Position numbers and translations under genes: made by a program | Notes under the pieces: model-generated | Told to the model about the DNA's origin: nothing | Databases searched by the model: none | The model's input: only the letters and a program-made list of their open reading frames with translations | Shown here: piece after piece, positions 34,323-44,836 of the stretch | Layout of the letters: the number at the start of each line of letters is the position of its first letter | Position numbering within the stretch: position 1 is the first letter of the stretch | Assembly: GCF_035194505.1 (NCBI RefSeq) | Contig: NZ_CP136573.1 | Coordinates: forward strand, 496,001-560,000 | Direction of reading: 5' to 3' | Length of the DNA stretch: 64,000 bases | From: Erythrobacter sp. | GTDB lineage: Bacteria; Pseudomonadota; Alphaproteobacteria; Sphingomonadales; Sphingomonadaceae

Positions 34323-35032
34323 TTCACGGCGTCCAACTGCGCGGCAAAGATGCGGTCCGCGCCGATGCGGGCGAGGCGCAGGAGGCGCAGCAGGCCTTCC
34401 TCGTCATAGGTCGCGCCTTCTGCGGTGGCCTGTACCTCGGCGATCTGGCCGCCCGAGAGCAGCACGAAATTGCCGTCCGCCTCGGCGTTCGAATCCTCGT
34501 CATAATCGAGGTCGAGCACCGGGGTGCCCTTGAAGATGCCGCAGGAGATGCCGGCGACCTGCGCAGCGATCGGATCATGCTTGATATCGCCCGAGGCCAT
34601 CAGGCCGTTGACCGCCAGACGCAGCGCGATCCACGCGCCGGAAATCGCGGCGGTGCGCGTGCCGCCATCGGCCTGAATCACGTCGCAATCCAGGGTGATC
34701 TGCCGTTCGCCGAGCTTCTGGAGATCGACGACAGCGCGCAAGGAGCGTCCGATAAGGCGCTGGATTTCCTGTGTACGACCCGATTGCTTGCCCTTGGCTG
34801 CCTCGCGCGCGCCGCGGGTGTGGGTGGCGCGGGGGAGCATCGAGTATTCGCCCGTCACCCAACCTTCGCCCTTGCCGCGCAGCCACGGCGGAACGCCCTT
34901 TTCAACGCTCGCGGTGCACAGCACCTTGGTATCGCCAAAGCCGATCAGGCAGGAGCCTTCGGCGTGCTTGGTGAAACCGGTCTCGATGGTGATGGCGCGC
35001 ATTTCATCGGGCGCGCGTCCTGAAGGGCGCAT
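34319..35032 (-). CDS. rph: Ribonuclease PH
   Basis: Phosphorolytic 3' exoribonuclease trimming tRNA and rRNA precursors. The 237 residues have RPSGRAPDEMRAITIETGF, ASVEKGVPPWLRGKGEGWVTGEYSM, RTQEIQRLIGRSLRA (phosphate-binding Arg/Gln) and DCDVIQADGGTRTAAISGA. It is the first gene of the rph-rdgB operon and divergent from hrcA. Confidence 0.96.
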   Translation of the reverse strand: MRPSGRAPDEMRAITIETGFTKHAEGSCLIGFGDTKVLCTASVEKGVPPWLRGKGEGWVTGEYSMLPRATHTRGAREAAKGKQSGRTQEIQRLIGRSLRAVVDLQKLGERQITLDCDVIQADGGTRTAAISGAWIALRLAVNGLMASGDIKHDPIAAQVAGISCGIFKGTPVLDLDYDEDSNAEADGNFVLLSGGQIAEVQATAEGATYDEEGLLRLLRLARIGADRIFAAQLDAVK

Positions 35033-35080
35033 GAGGTGTTCCTTTGATGGTTGAGAAGGGCGCTAGAAGAAATTGCGGTG

Positions 35081-35103
35081 CTTCGACAAGCTTGAGCCGA
35101 ACG
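35081..35103. repeat. Fragment of an intergenic repeat (CTTCGACAAGCTTGAGCCGA type)
   Basis: The rph-hrcA gap (35033-35142) contains CTTCGACAAGCTTGAGCCGA followed by ACGG. It resembles the widespread sphingomonad intergenic repeat of the CTTCGACAAGCTCAG type and echoes the CGAACGG end of the dyad at 42375-42439. No CIRCE inverted repeat was found in this gap. Confidence 0.4.
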
Positions 35104-35142
35104 GAAATTGAGAAAGTTGGCGATAGCGGTTAGCAATTCCCC

Positions 35143-36186
35143 ATGACCTCGCTCCCTGTCACCGAACTCACAGCGCGTGCGCGCGAGATTTTCCGGCGCG
35201 TGGTGGAGGAATATATCGAGAGCGGGCAACCGGTCGGCTCGAAGACGCTGGCAGCCGATGGCACGCTCAATCTCTCGCCCGCCTCGATCCGTTCGGTGCT
35301 GGCCGATCTGGAGACCGCAGGCCTGCTTGCCGCGCCGCATACGAGCGCGGGGCGCCTGCCGACCGATGCGGGCCTCAGGATCTTCGTCGACGGGATGATG
35401 CGGGTGGCCGAGCCGACGCGCGAGGAACAGGCCGCGATCGAGGCGCGTCTGGCCGAAGCGGGGCCGGTGGAAGCGGCGTTGAAGCAGGCCTCGGCTATCC
35501 TTTCCGATCTTTCGGGCGCGGCGGGGATGGTGCTCGTGGCCCCGCGCGAACAACGCCTTGCGCAATTCTCCCTCGTCGATCTCGGGCAGGGCCGGGCGCT
35601 TGCGGTACTGGTGGGCGAGGACGGGGGCGTCGAGAACCGCGTCGTCACCATTGGCGGCGCGCTTGATCCCGGGGCGCTGGACCGGGCGTCGAACTATATC
35701 ACCGCGCGGCTCGCGGGCCGCACGCTCGCCGAGGCAGCGCTCGCTATGCGCTCCGAGATTTCCACCGGGCGCTCGCAGCTCGATGATGCCAGCCGCGATC
35801 TGGTCGAGCGCGGGCTTGCCGTGTGGTCCGAGGATGCCGCCGCGCGCCCTGTGCTGATCGTGCGGGGGGCGGCAAACCTCCTCGATGAAACCGCATTGGG
35901 CGATATCGAGCGGGTGCGGATGCTGCTGGAAGACCTCGAAAACAAGCAATCGGTCGCAAGCCTGCTCGATTCGGCGCGCGATGCGGAAGCGACCCGCATT
36001 TTCATCGGCTCCGAGAACCGCCTCTTCGCCCTGTCCGGCTCCAGCGTCATCGCCTCGCCCTATCGCGACCGCGAGGGGCGGGTGGTCGGCGTGCTCGGCG
36101 TGATCGGCCCTGTAAGGTTGAATTACGCCCGGGTTGTCCCCATGGTGGATCTGACAGCCCGTTCGCTGGGCAAGCTCATCGCTTGA
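35143..36186 (+). CDS. hrcA: Heat-inducible transcriptional repressor HrcA
   Basis: Repressor of class I heat-shock genes, acting on CIRCE with GroEL as co-factor. The 347 residues have the N-terminal winged helix (VEEYIESGQPVGSKTL, LNLSPASIRSVLADLE) and the C-terminal GAF-like and dimerisation region ending in GVIGPVRLNYARVVPMVDLTAR. It is followed directly by grpE. No CIRCE operator is seen in the window, so its targets lie elsewhere, probably groESL. Confidence 0.95.
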   Translation: MTSLPVTELTARAREIFRRVVEEYIESGQPVGSKTLAADGTLNLSPASIRSVLADLETAGLLAAPHTSAGRLPTDAGLRIFVDGMMRVAEPTREEQAAIEARLAEAGPVEAALKQASAILSDLSGAAGMVLVAPREQRLAQFSLVDLGQGRALAVLVGEDGGVENRVVTIGGALDPGALDRASNYITARLAGRTLAEAALAMRSEISTGRSQLDDASRDLVERGLAVWSEDAAARPVLIVRGAANLLDETALGDIERVRMLLEDLENKQSVASLLDSARDAEATRIFIGSENRLFALSGSSVIASPYRDREGRVVGVLGVIGPVRLNYARVVPMVDLTARSLGKLIA

Positions 36187-36204
36187 ATGGAAAGCCAAAC
36201 CGAC

Positions 36205-36774
36205 ATGACCGAGAATGAAAAGCCGCTGGATCAGGCGGCTGAAGACGAATTGAAGGGCGTGCCCGAGCACCTGCGTGAGGGCGGGGATGATGCCTCGCCG
36301 CTGGCCGAAGCGCTGGAAGCACTGAAGCGTGATCTCGACGAGGCCAAGCAGGCCGTGCTCTATGCCCAGGCCGAAACCCAGAACGTGCGCCGCCGCCTGG
36401 AGCGAGAGAAGGACGAGGCGCGCGCCTATGCCGCGACCGGCTTTGCCCGCGATATCCTGTCAGTCGCCGACAACCTCTCCCGCGCGATCGACGCGATCCC
36501 GCAGTCCTTGCGCGAAGATGACAGCATGAAGGGCCTCGTCATCGGCCTCGAAGCGACCCAGCGCGAGCTGGAGAAGGTCTTCGCCGGGCATGGCATCACC
36601 CGCATCGCCTCGATGGGCCTGCCGCTCGATCCCAACCAGCATCAGGCGATGCTCGAAGTGCCCAGCAATGATCACGAACCGGGCACGGTGGTGTCCGAGA
36701 TGCAGGCCGGATGGATGATCAAGGACCGCCTGCTGCGCGCCGCGATGGTGGCGGTGGCGAAGAAGCCGGACTGA
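36205..36774 (+). CDS. grpE: Nucleotide exchange factor GrpE
   Basis: Releases ADP from DnaK. The 189 residues start with an acidic disordered tail, then a long coiled-coil (ALKRDLDEAKQAVLYAQAETQNVRRRLEREKDEARAYA) and the beta-domain with HEPGTVVSEMQAGWMIKDRLLRAAMVAVAK, the GrpE signature. An ATG at 36187, next to the hrcA stop, is in frame; GGAAAG at 36190-36195 favours 36205. It shares a transcript with hrcA; dnaK lies 1.8 kb downstream behind three unrelated genes. Confidence 0.95.
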   Translation: MTENEKPLDQAAEDELKGVPEHLREGGDDASPLAEALEALKRDLDEAKQAVLYAQAETQNVRRRLEREKDEARAYAATGFARDILSVADNLSRAIDAIPQSLREDDSMKGLVIGLEATQRELEKVFAGHGITRIASMGLPLDPNQHQAMLEVPSNDHEPGTVVSEMQAGWMIKDRLLRAAMVAVAKKPD

Positions 36775-36775
36775 T

Positions 36776-37351
36776 TTATCGCAGCAGATAGATGGCGAGA
36801 TAGCGCGCAATCAGCAGGGCCAGCAGGACAATGCCGGCTGTGCGATTGCGCGTTACGCCTGCGCCGATCATCAGAGCGAGCAGCAGGCCCGTCGTCCCCA
36901 GCGAGACCGGCGAGGTCAGGCGATCGACAAGCGCGGGCACCGTTGCCACGAACATCCACTGCACCACCACCATCACGATCAGCATCGCAAAGACGATGCG
37001 GTGGACCCGCAGGTAATGGGTGTCGAGATCGACAAAGTTTTGCGGCTCGGAAGGAAACACCAGTCTGCTGGCGAGGAAATAGGCGCTCGCAAACACCACC
37101 ACCCCAAGGATCATCGCGGTGCTCGCGATGATGCTTTCGCGCACCAGCCATGCGAACATCCAGAAGGACAAGAGATCAAGGATCACGAACACCGCCAGCA
37201 GCGGTGTGAGCCAACCGATCCGAAAGGCGCGGTGCTCGGCATCGCGGGCGAGTTTGAATTCGAGCGTGCGGCCAAGCCCGGTCAGCAGCTCGACCAGCGA
37301 GAGGCCGAGGATCAGGCTGTAGAGCGCAAAGACAAATTCGAATTCGCTCAT
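36776..37351 (-). CDS. Hypothetical multi-pass membrane protein
   Basis: A 191-residue protein with about five to six hydrophobic segments, starting MSEFEFVFALYSLILGLSLVELLTGLGR, where an acidic pair follows the first Met. DTHYLRVHRIVFAMLIVMVVVQWMF lies mid-protein. It resembles no functional family I can name. Its start overlaps the stop of the HExxH gene by 4 bp, so the pair are co-translated. It is convergent with grpE (1 bp between stops). Confidence 0.75.
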   Translation of the reverse strand: MSEFEFVFALYSLILGLSLVELLTGLGRTLEFKLARDAEHRAFRIGWLTPLLAVFVILDLLSFWMFAWLVRESIIASTAMILGVVVFASAYFLASRLVFPSEPQNFVDLDTHYLRVHRIVFAMLIVMVVVQWMFVATVPALVDRLTSPVSLGTTGLLLALMIGAGVTRNRTAGIVLLALLIARYLAIYLLR

Positions 37352-37788
37352 GCACCGGTTCCCGTGAAGTCGATCAGGCCGTCATAGGCGGACAGGCCGG
37401 AAACCCCGGCGACCCTTGCACCCTCGCGCAACAGGAACGCATGGCGGACGATTTCGGCCTGTTGTTCAAGCCCGTACTGCCCAAGGTTCAGACCCGGTTT
37501 CAAGGCATAGTCATAGCGGCACCAGGGGTGGCGGCGCAGCACAAGATGCCAGCGGCCATGGGTCTGCGCCTGCCACACGTGCGTCATTTCGTGCAGGAAA
37601 TGGCCCTGCGCTCCCAAAGGCGCGGCGGCGAAATCGTCGCAATAGTGATCGGCGAGCGGATGGAAGTGGATATGGCCCATCGGCGCCATCGTCACGCTGC
37701 GCGGCTGCAGGGGAAAGAATTTGCGCCGCCGGATGGTGACTGCGGCGTAATCGATGGCGTCCCCGAACACCGACCGCGCCAGCGCCAT
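37348..37788 (-). CDS. Vgr-related small HExxH protein (putative zinc protease fold)
   Basis: A 146-residue protein labelled Vgr-related in sphingomonads. It contains HFLHEMTHVWQ, an HExxH zinc motif, with a downstream QQAEIVRHAF that could give the third Glu ligand, so a minimal gluzincin-like metallopeptidase is plausible. There is no signal peptide. It is the first gene of a two-gene operon with the membrane protein. Substrate and activity are unknown. Confidence 0.75.
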   Translation of the reverse strand: MALARSVFGDAIDYAAVTIRRRKFFPLQPRSVTMAPMGHIHFHPLADHYCDDFAAAPLGAQGHFLHEMTHVWQAQTHGRWHLVLRRHPWCRYDYALKPGLNLGQYGLEQQAEIVRHAFLLREGARVAGVSGLSAYDGLIDFTGTGA

Positions 37789-37889
37789 TTCGCCCGCTGT
37801 TAGCGGCCGGGTTCCGCCGGCCGGACAGGCGTGGGGGAGCGGCGCTTTGCTTGGCGCCGCTCCTGCCGCTGGTCCGTCATCCCAGTCCT

Positions 37890-38402
37890 TCAGCGTTCCT
37901 CGCCCGCCGCACGCACTTCGGCATCAAACACCTGCGTGGTGCCACCAGACATGGTGAGCGTCACTTTGACCTTGTCGCCCGCCTTCCACGTTGCAGGCGG
38001 TTCCATCGCCATCACGTGCAGCGCGCCGGGCTTGAATTCGACCTTTTTGCCCTTGGTCAGTGCGATCGGCAGCGCCTCCATCATCTGCACCTTGTTATCC
38101 CACTCGCCATATTCGTGCATCATCGTCATGCCGGCGCCTTCGACGTCGGCCTTGCGGATGGTGAGGCCCTGATCGCCATCATAGGTGAGATCGAAATAGA
38201 CCGCCGCCGGATTGCCGGAGACCGGCGCGAGCACGAGGCGGGCATTGGTGATGGTCATGCCCGGCACCTGGCCTGCGACAGCCTCGGCTGCGGGCGCTTC
38301 AGCCTCGCCGCCGCAGGCTGCCAGCCCCAGCATCGCAAGCCCCAGCGCGGCACCCATCAGGCCCTTGGCCAACCCCCGAACCGATCCCTCAATGATTTTC
38401 AC
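37890..38402 (-). CDS. PCu(A)C-family copper chaperone, lipoprotein-like
   Basis: A periplasmic copper-delivery protein for cytochrome oxidase assembly. The start is GTG 38402, 9 nt after AGGAG, giving 170 residues. The lipobox LAAC places lipidated C30 after the signal peptide. The copper motif is present: TMMHEYGEW, KVQMMEAL, then KPGALHVMAMEP, the H-M...H-x-M pattern. It is divergent from dnaK. No Sco or Cox genes are nearby. Confidence 0.9.
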   Translation of the reverse strand: MKIIEGSVRGLAKGLMGAALGLAMLGLAACGGEAEAPAAEAVAGQVPGMTITNARLVLAPVSGNPAAVYFDLTYDGDQGLTIRKADVEGAGMTMMHEYGEWDNKVQMMEALPIALTKGKKVEFKPGALHVMAMEPPATWKAGDKVKVTLTMSGGTTQVFDAEVRAAGEER

Positions 38403-38451
38403 GTTGTGTTGCTCCTGTGTGAAACGCACACAAAACTAGGGACTGGGACGT

Positions 38452-38479
38452 CTTGTGCCAAGCAAAACCGCACCTATAT
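38452..38479 (+). promoter_or_regulatory. Heat-shock (sigma32/RpoH-type) promoter of dnaK
   Basis: CTTGTG (38452-38457) and CCTATAT (38473-38479) are 15 bp apart, matching the alphaproteobacterial RpoH pattern CTTG-N17-CCYATAT. This would give a dnaK 5' leader of about 85 nt. The spacing and both boxes fit well. Confidence 0.6.
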
Positions 38480-38570
38480 CGCCGTCATAAACGAGCCGCC
38501 GAGGCGCTTTGCCACTCCCGGGAAGCGCAGGTTTGCGGCGTCCAACAATGTCCAGATGGATGGGGTAAAA

Positions 38571-40493
<1,923 letters not shown>

Positions 40494-40519
40494 GGCCCCG
40501 ATGCCACCCAGCGCGCCGT

Positions 40520-40551
40520 CGATATTTCCGGTCCCCCTTTTCGGAATATCG
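40520..40551 (+). promoter_or_regulatory. Hairpin in the dnaK-dnaJ gap, possible attenuator
   Basis: CGATATTTCCG (40520-40530) pairs with CGGAATATCG (40542-40551) with one bulged base; GCC/GGC pairs extend it. The loop contains TCCCCCTTT. It may reduce read-through from dnaK into dnaJ, a common arrangement, or stabilise the dnaK 3' end. Confidence 0.4.
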
Positions 40552-40584
40552 GCGGTGCCTGGTCACGGGGATTAGGTCACCGAC

Positions 40585-41742
40585 ATGTCCAGCGCCCAGA
40601 TCGACTATTACGCCACGCTCGAAGTCGCCCGCGATGCGGACGGCGCGGTGCTCAAGAGCGCCTATCGCAAGCTCGCGATGAAGTATCACCCGGATCGCAA
40701 TCCGGGCGATGCCTCCTGCGAGGCCAAGTTCAAGGCGATCAACGAGGCCTATGACTGCCTCAAGGACCCGCAGAAGCGCGCGGCCTATGATCGCTATGGC
40801 CACGAAGCCTTCACCCAAGGGATGAATGGCGGAGGCGGGGGCGGCCCCTTCGGCGGCGGCTTCGGGGGCGGGCGCGGCGATTTTGCCGATATCGGCGATA
40901 TCTTCGAGACGATCTTCGGCAGTGCCTTTGGCGGCGGCGGCGGTGCGCAGCGCGCCCAGAACCGCCGCGGCGCGGACCTGCGCTATGACATGCAGGTCAG
41001 CCTCGAAGAGGCGTTCGACGGCAAGACCACAGAAATCGAGATCGAAGTCAGCCAGTCCTGCGATACCTGCGATGGTACGGGCGCGACGCCCGGCACCTCC
41101 GAGCGCACCTGCAACCTGTGCAACGGCATGGGGAGCGTGCGCGCCAAGCAGGGCCTGTTCGTGGTCGAGCGGCCATGCCCCACCTGCAGCGGGCGCGGGC
41201 GCGTGATCGAGAACCCCTGCAAGTCCTGTCGCGGCGAAGGCCGGGTCGACAAGCCGCAGGCGCTGAAGGTCGAGATTCCGGCGGGCGTCGATACCGGCAC
41301 CCGCATACGTCTCGCCGGCAAGGGCGAGGCAGGCCAGCGCGGCGCGCCGGCGGGCGATCTCTACATCTTCCTCCACGTGAAGCCGCACCCGGTGTTCGAG
41401 CGTGAGGGCACGACGCTCGCCACCCGCGTTCCGGTGAGCTTCACCACGGCAGCGCTCGGCGGCTGCGTGGAAATCCCCGATCTCGACGGCTCGACCAACC
41501 GGCTCGAAATCCCGGCCGGTATCCAGTCGGGCAAGCAACTGCGCGTGCGCGGAGCGGGCATGCCCGTGCTGCAAGGGCGCGGGCGCGGCGATCTGGTGGC
41601 GGAAATCGTTGTCGAAACACCGACCAAGCTGTCGCGACGCCAGAAGGAGCTGCTTGAGGAATTCCGCAGCACCGAGACGGGCGAGGAATGCCCCGAAAGC
41701 CGCGGCTTCTTCGACAAGCTCAAGGACGTCTTCGGAAACTAG
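40585..41742 (+). CDS. dnaJ: Chaperone protein DnaJ (Hsp40)
   Basis: Type A J-protein stimulating DnaK. The 385 residues show the J domain with the HPD motif (MKYHPDRNPGD), a Gly/Phe-rich linker (GGPFGGGFGGG), the zinc domain with four CxxCxGxG repeats (CDTCDGTG, CNLCNGMG, CPTCSGRG, CKSCRGEG), and the C-terminal substrate-binding domains. It lies in the dnaK operon. Confidence 0.97.
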   Translation: MSSAQIDYYATLEVARDADGAVLKSAYRKLAMKYHPDRNPGDASCEAKFKAINEAYDCLKDPQKRAAYDRYGHEAFTQGMNGGGGGGPFGGGFGGGRGDFADIGDIFETIFGSAFGGGGGAQRAQNRRGADLRYDMQVSLEEAFDGKTTEIEIEVSQSCDTCDGTGATPGTSERTCNLCNGMGSVRAKQGLFVVERPCPTCSGRGRVIENPCKSCRGEGRVDKPQALKVEIPAGVDTGTRIRLAGKGEAGQRGAPAGDLYIFLHVKPHPVFEREGTTLATRVPVSFTTAALGGCVEIPDLDGSTNRLEIPAGIQSGKQLRVRGAGMPVLQGRGRGDLVAEIVVETPTKLSRRQKELLEEFRSTETGEECPESRGFFDKLKDVFGN

Positions 41743-41748
41743 GGCGCG

Positions 41749-42372
41749 GTGCTTCCCTCGCTCCTCATCATCGACGATTTCCTCAAAGACCCGTGGGCCG
41801 CGCGGCGCGCGGCGCTGGGGCTGGACTATGATCCGGCCGCCCAGCACGGCAATTTCCCCGGACGCAATTCGACCGGCGCGCTTGATACGGCGGCGATCGA
41901 TGCAGCGGTCTCGCGCCTGCTCGGCCTGAAGCTCGGCCCTGCGCCGGGCACCCAGCACGGGCATTGCCGCCTGACCCGCAAGGGTGACAAGGGCAAAAGC
42001 GGCGTCCATATCGATCCCGCAGCCTATTCGGGCATCCTCTATCTCTCGCGCCCGGAAGATTGCACCGGGCCGCTGGCGGGCGGCACGGATTTCTTCCGCC
42101 ACAAGCGCACCGGTCTCGAAGCCGTGCCCACCGATCCCGCGAAGATCGCCGCGACGGGCTATGATGATATCAACGCGCTGGTCGAGGATGTGGTCAACAA
42201 GGACACCACCAACCCGGCCAAGTGGGAGCGCACCATGCGCGTGCCGGTGCGCTTCAACCGGCTGCTACTGTTCTCGCCCTGGCAGTTCCACAATGCCGCG
42301 CCCGGCTTTGGCACGACGGCAGAGGACTCGCGTCTGGTGATGCTGCTGTTTTTCGGGGTGGTGCAGGGCTGA
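41749..42372 (+). CDS. DUF6445-family protein, 2OG-Fe(II) oxygenase-like
   Basis: A 207-residue protein beginning LPSLLIIDDFLKDPWAARR, the start of the DUF6445 family. The double-stranded beta-helix metal set can be read as HID (GVHIDPAAYSGILYL) and a late His in PWQFHNAAPG, with RLVMLLFF closing the fold, consistent with a 2-oxoglutarate/Fe(II) oxygenase. The start is GTG (41749). It immediately follows dnaJ but is unrelated in function. Substrate unknown. Confidence 0.75.
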   Translation: MLPSLLIIDDFLKDPWAARRAALGLDYDPAAQHGNFPGRNSTGALDTAAIDAAVSRLLGLKLGPAPGTQHGHCRLTRKGDKGKSGVHIDPAAYSGILYLSRPEDCTGPLAGGTDFFRHKRTGLEAVPTDPAKIAATGYDDINALVEDVVNKDTTNPAKWERTMRVPVRFNRLLLFSPWQFHNAAPGFGTTAEDSRLVMLLFFGVVQG

Positions 42373-42374
42373 CA

Positions 42375-42439
42375 CCGTTCGTGTCGAGCGAAGTCGAGAC
42401 ACCATGGCACGGCCTCTCGACTTGGCTCGAGGCGAACGG
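42375..42439. repeat. Intergenic dyad repeat (CCGTTCG...CGAACGG)
   Basis: Outer arms CCGTTCGtgTCGAG (42375-42388) and its complement (42426-42439) match at 12 of 14; inner arms AAGTCGAGA (42391-42399) and TCTCGACTT (42415-42423) match perfectly. The whole 65-bp unit folds into one long stem between the DUF6445 gene and the patatin gene. Such units are scattered intergenic repeats in sphingomonads. Confidence 0.65.
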
Positions 42440-42447
42440 GTATTTGC

Positions 42448-44763
42448 CTAGCCCATCCGCTCGTGCACTTCCAACCGGATCCGGTCGACCAGCCCGCGCT
42501 GGCACCGGCCCGCGATCTCCTCTTCCTCCAGCACCGCGAGGAACACCGCGCGCTTGGCCGCCTGCAGGCGCTCGGTCGGCATCCCGCTATTGGCGGTCGA
42601 GGCGATGAGATCGATCATTCGCTCCGCGCCGTGCAGCCGACCCCACAGATAATCGTTCTCGCGGTAGTCGCGGCTGAAGAAGGCACCGAAATTGTAGAAC
42701 TCGATGCCCCGCAGGGTTGCCGCTGTTCCGCCATCGCGGATCGAGCGCGCGTCATCGGGCGAAATCCGGTCGATCCGCACCGGGTTGTATTCGTCCAACC
42801 CCTCGCGCCGGGTGAGCGGCAGGGTGGCGACATCGTAGAAGGGAAAGCCCAGATAGGTGAGGAGGATGCGCCGCCTCAAGGTTTTCGGCATGCTTTCCAG
42901 CGCATCGATCAGCAGCTGTTCGGCGGCCAGATCCGTGGTCGGCAGCAGGCGCTCGGTGGCGAGGAAATCGAGCACTGCGCCCGGCGCATCGGCGGCGCGG
43001 GCGGCAAGGTTCGCAAAATGGGCCGATTGCAGCACCTGCTCGTCCGCGCGGTAATAGAGCGCAAGGATTGCGTAGAGCCGGTCGCGCGCCAGATCGAGCG
43101 CGGCCTCGGGAATGTCCGCGTCCTGCTCCCAGTCACGCGACAGCTTGCGGGCGAGGAGTTGCAAGCGGCGGATACGAAATCCGGTGTCATGCGCGCGGAA
43201 GAAGGCGACGGCCGCCGCGCTCGCGCCGCCTTGGATATCGGTCATGTTTTCCACCCCGCGCGCGGACAGCACGGCACGGAAGGCTTCGATCAGCTCCCCC
43301 GGCTCGGCCGTCGGCGTGCCTGCAGCCTTGAGCGTCAGGCGCGCGAGCTGTTCAAGGATCGCGTCGAACTTTGCCAGCGCATAGGCGCCAAAGGCATAGC
43401 CTGAACGTTCGGCTGCGGCCTGCTGGGCCTTGGCGCGCCAGCCTGCGAGCCGTGCAGGGGTGGGCCGGTCGAGCAGGAAGGTGTAGCCGAACAGCTTTTC
43501 GACCGCACGGTCGATATCGCCTTGCAGGTCCATCACGATGCGCTTGAGGCGCGCGGCATCGCGCGATTGCTGTTCGATCCGTTCGAGATTGTCGCGGATC
43601 GGCTGTTCCCGCGGAATGGTCGAGAGCGAGCCGAAGATCGCGCCGACAAAGCCGATGTCCCGCAGCCTGTTCTCCGCCGCCATCGCTCCTGCGTCGGGAC
43701 GCGGATCGATATAGACAAAGCGCCGGTCGACCTCGCGCTGGGCGGGGCGGCCGTGGAGCGCGGCATGGGCTGCTCCGAAAGGCGCATTGACCAGCACCGC
43801 CCCGTCGATCAGCGCGACCTTGTCCACCGTGCCATTGGCGACATGCACCGGCATGGTGCGCTGGAGAAAGGCGCCGCGGGTGGCCCAGTGATGCCCCTCG
43901 GCCAGAGCGAGATTGCCGATTTCGGCCAGCGTGAGCGGCGGGAAGGCCCCTGGAAAGCTCGCCGTCGCCCGCGCGGCCAGCACCAGTTCGAGCCGGTCGG
44001 CCAGCGGTTCGCCGGGCGAGCAGCCCACCCGCGCGCGGAAGGCGAGCGGCAGGCGGTGCTCCATCTCCTCGATCCGGGCCGGCGAATTGAGCCGCAGCGC
44101 CTGCGGGTGGCCGCGAAAATCGGTGGCGGTCACGGCAAGGTCGATCGGATAGCCCGGCGGCAGCAGCGGAATCCCGTCGCCCTCGGTCTCCATCTTGGTG
44201 AGCGCCTCGAACAGCATCGCGGAGAAGCGCGAGCCCGAAAAGGGCGGGCTGAACCAGCGGCCGCGCACGAGCCGCGAGACCTTGTGCCGCACCTCGGCGC
44301 GGGTTTCGGGCGAGACTGTCGCGCTCACCGCATTGCCCGGGCGGCTCAGGAACCACTCGGCAATCGGCTGCGCCCACAGCTTGGCATAGCGCCACACGGG
44401 TTCGGCCTCGGGATCGGTGAGCTCGGCGACATCGGCATTCTCGAGCCACAGATCGGTGAGCGGTTCGAGGCTGTGCCCGGAATGGATCGCCTGGGCGAGG
44501 AACACGGCATTGATGCCCCCGGCGCTCGCCCCGGTCAGCACATCGGGCAGGACCCGCAGGCGATATCCGTGGGCCGCCTCGATCTCGCCAAGGAATGCGC
44601 GATAGGCCTCGGCCACAGCGTCCAGACGGGTCTCGCCGGGATGGTGGAAGGCGCGGCTCGCCCGGGCCAGATGCCAGATTTCCTTGGTGATGCCATGCAT
44701 GTAGACCGCAAGGCTGACGCCGCCGTAGCAGACAAGGGCAAGGCGCAGTTCCTTCTGGCGCAT
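42448..44763 (-). CDS. Patatin-like phospholipase family protein with DUF3376-type extension
   Basis: A 771-residue protein with an N-terminal patatin domain: oxyanion Gly-rich CYGGVSLAVYMHG, nucleophile S80 in GASAGG, and dyad Asp D320 in LIDGAVLVNAPFG. The long C-terminal region (from about residue 400) is helical and carries the DUF3376-like segment, making it far longer than simple patatins (about 300). No signal peptide or TM segment. Start at 44763 (MRQKELR) was chosen, giving a domain that begins at once. It is divergent from radA. Likely a lipid acyl hydrolase; its lipid target is unknown. Confidence 0.85.
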   Translation of the reverse strand: MRQKELRLALVCYGGVSLAVYMHGITKEIWHLARASRAFHHPGETRLDAVAEAYRAFLGEIEAAHGYRLRVLPDVLTGASAGGINAVFLAQAIHSGHSLEPLTDLWLENADVAELTDPEAEPVWRYAKLWAQPIAEWFLSRPGNAVSATVSPETRAEVRHKVSRLVRGRWFSPPFSGSRFSAMLFEALTKMETEGDGIPLLPPGYPIDLAVTATDFRGHPQALRLNSPARIEEMEHRLPLAFRARVGCSPGEPLADRLELVLAARATASFPGAFPPLTLAEIGNLALAEGHHWATRGAFLQRTMPVHVANGTVDKVALIDGAVLVNAPFGAAHAALHGRPAQREVDRRFVYIDPRPDAGAMAAENRLRDIGFVGAIFGSLSTIPREQPIRDNLERIEQQSRDAARLKRIVMDLQGDIDRAVEKLFGYTFLLDRPTPARLAGWRAKAQQAAAERSGYAFGAYALAKFDAILEQLARLTLKAAGTPTAEPGELIEAFRAVLSARGVENMTDIQGGASAAAVAFFRAHDTGFRIRRLQLLARKLSRDWEQDADIPEAALDLARDRLYAILALYYRADEQVLQSAHFANLAARAADAPGAVLDFLATERLLPTTDLAAEQLLIDALESMPKTLRRRILLTYLGFPFYDVATLPLTRREGLDEYNPVRIDRISPDDARSIRDGGTAATLRGIEFYNFGAFFSRDYRENDYLWGRLHGAERMIDLIASTANSGMPTERLQAAKRAVFLAVLEEEEIAGRCQRGLVDRIRLEVHERMG

Positions 44764-44836
44764 TGGGAATGTGTAGCGCGCATAACGAGGGAAATGCAAT
44801 TGCGTTCTATTTCCGTTCCGATTATGGCCGGGATCT

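Noticed and set aside
35033..35142. CIRCE operator in front of hrcA
   Set aside because: TTAGCAATTC resembles one half-site, but no matching second arm is present.
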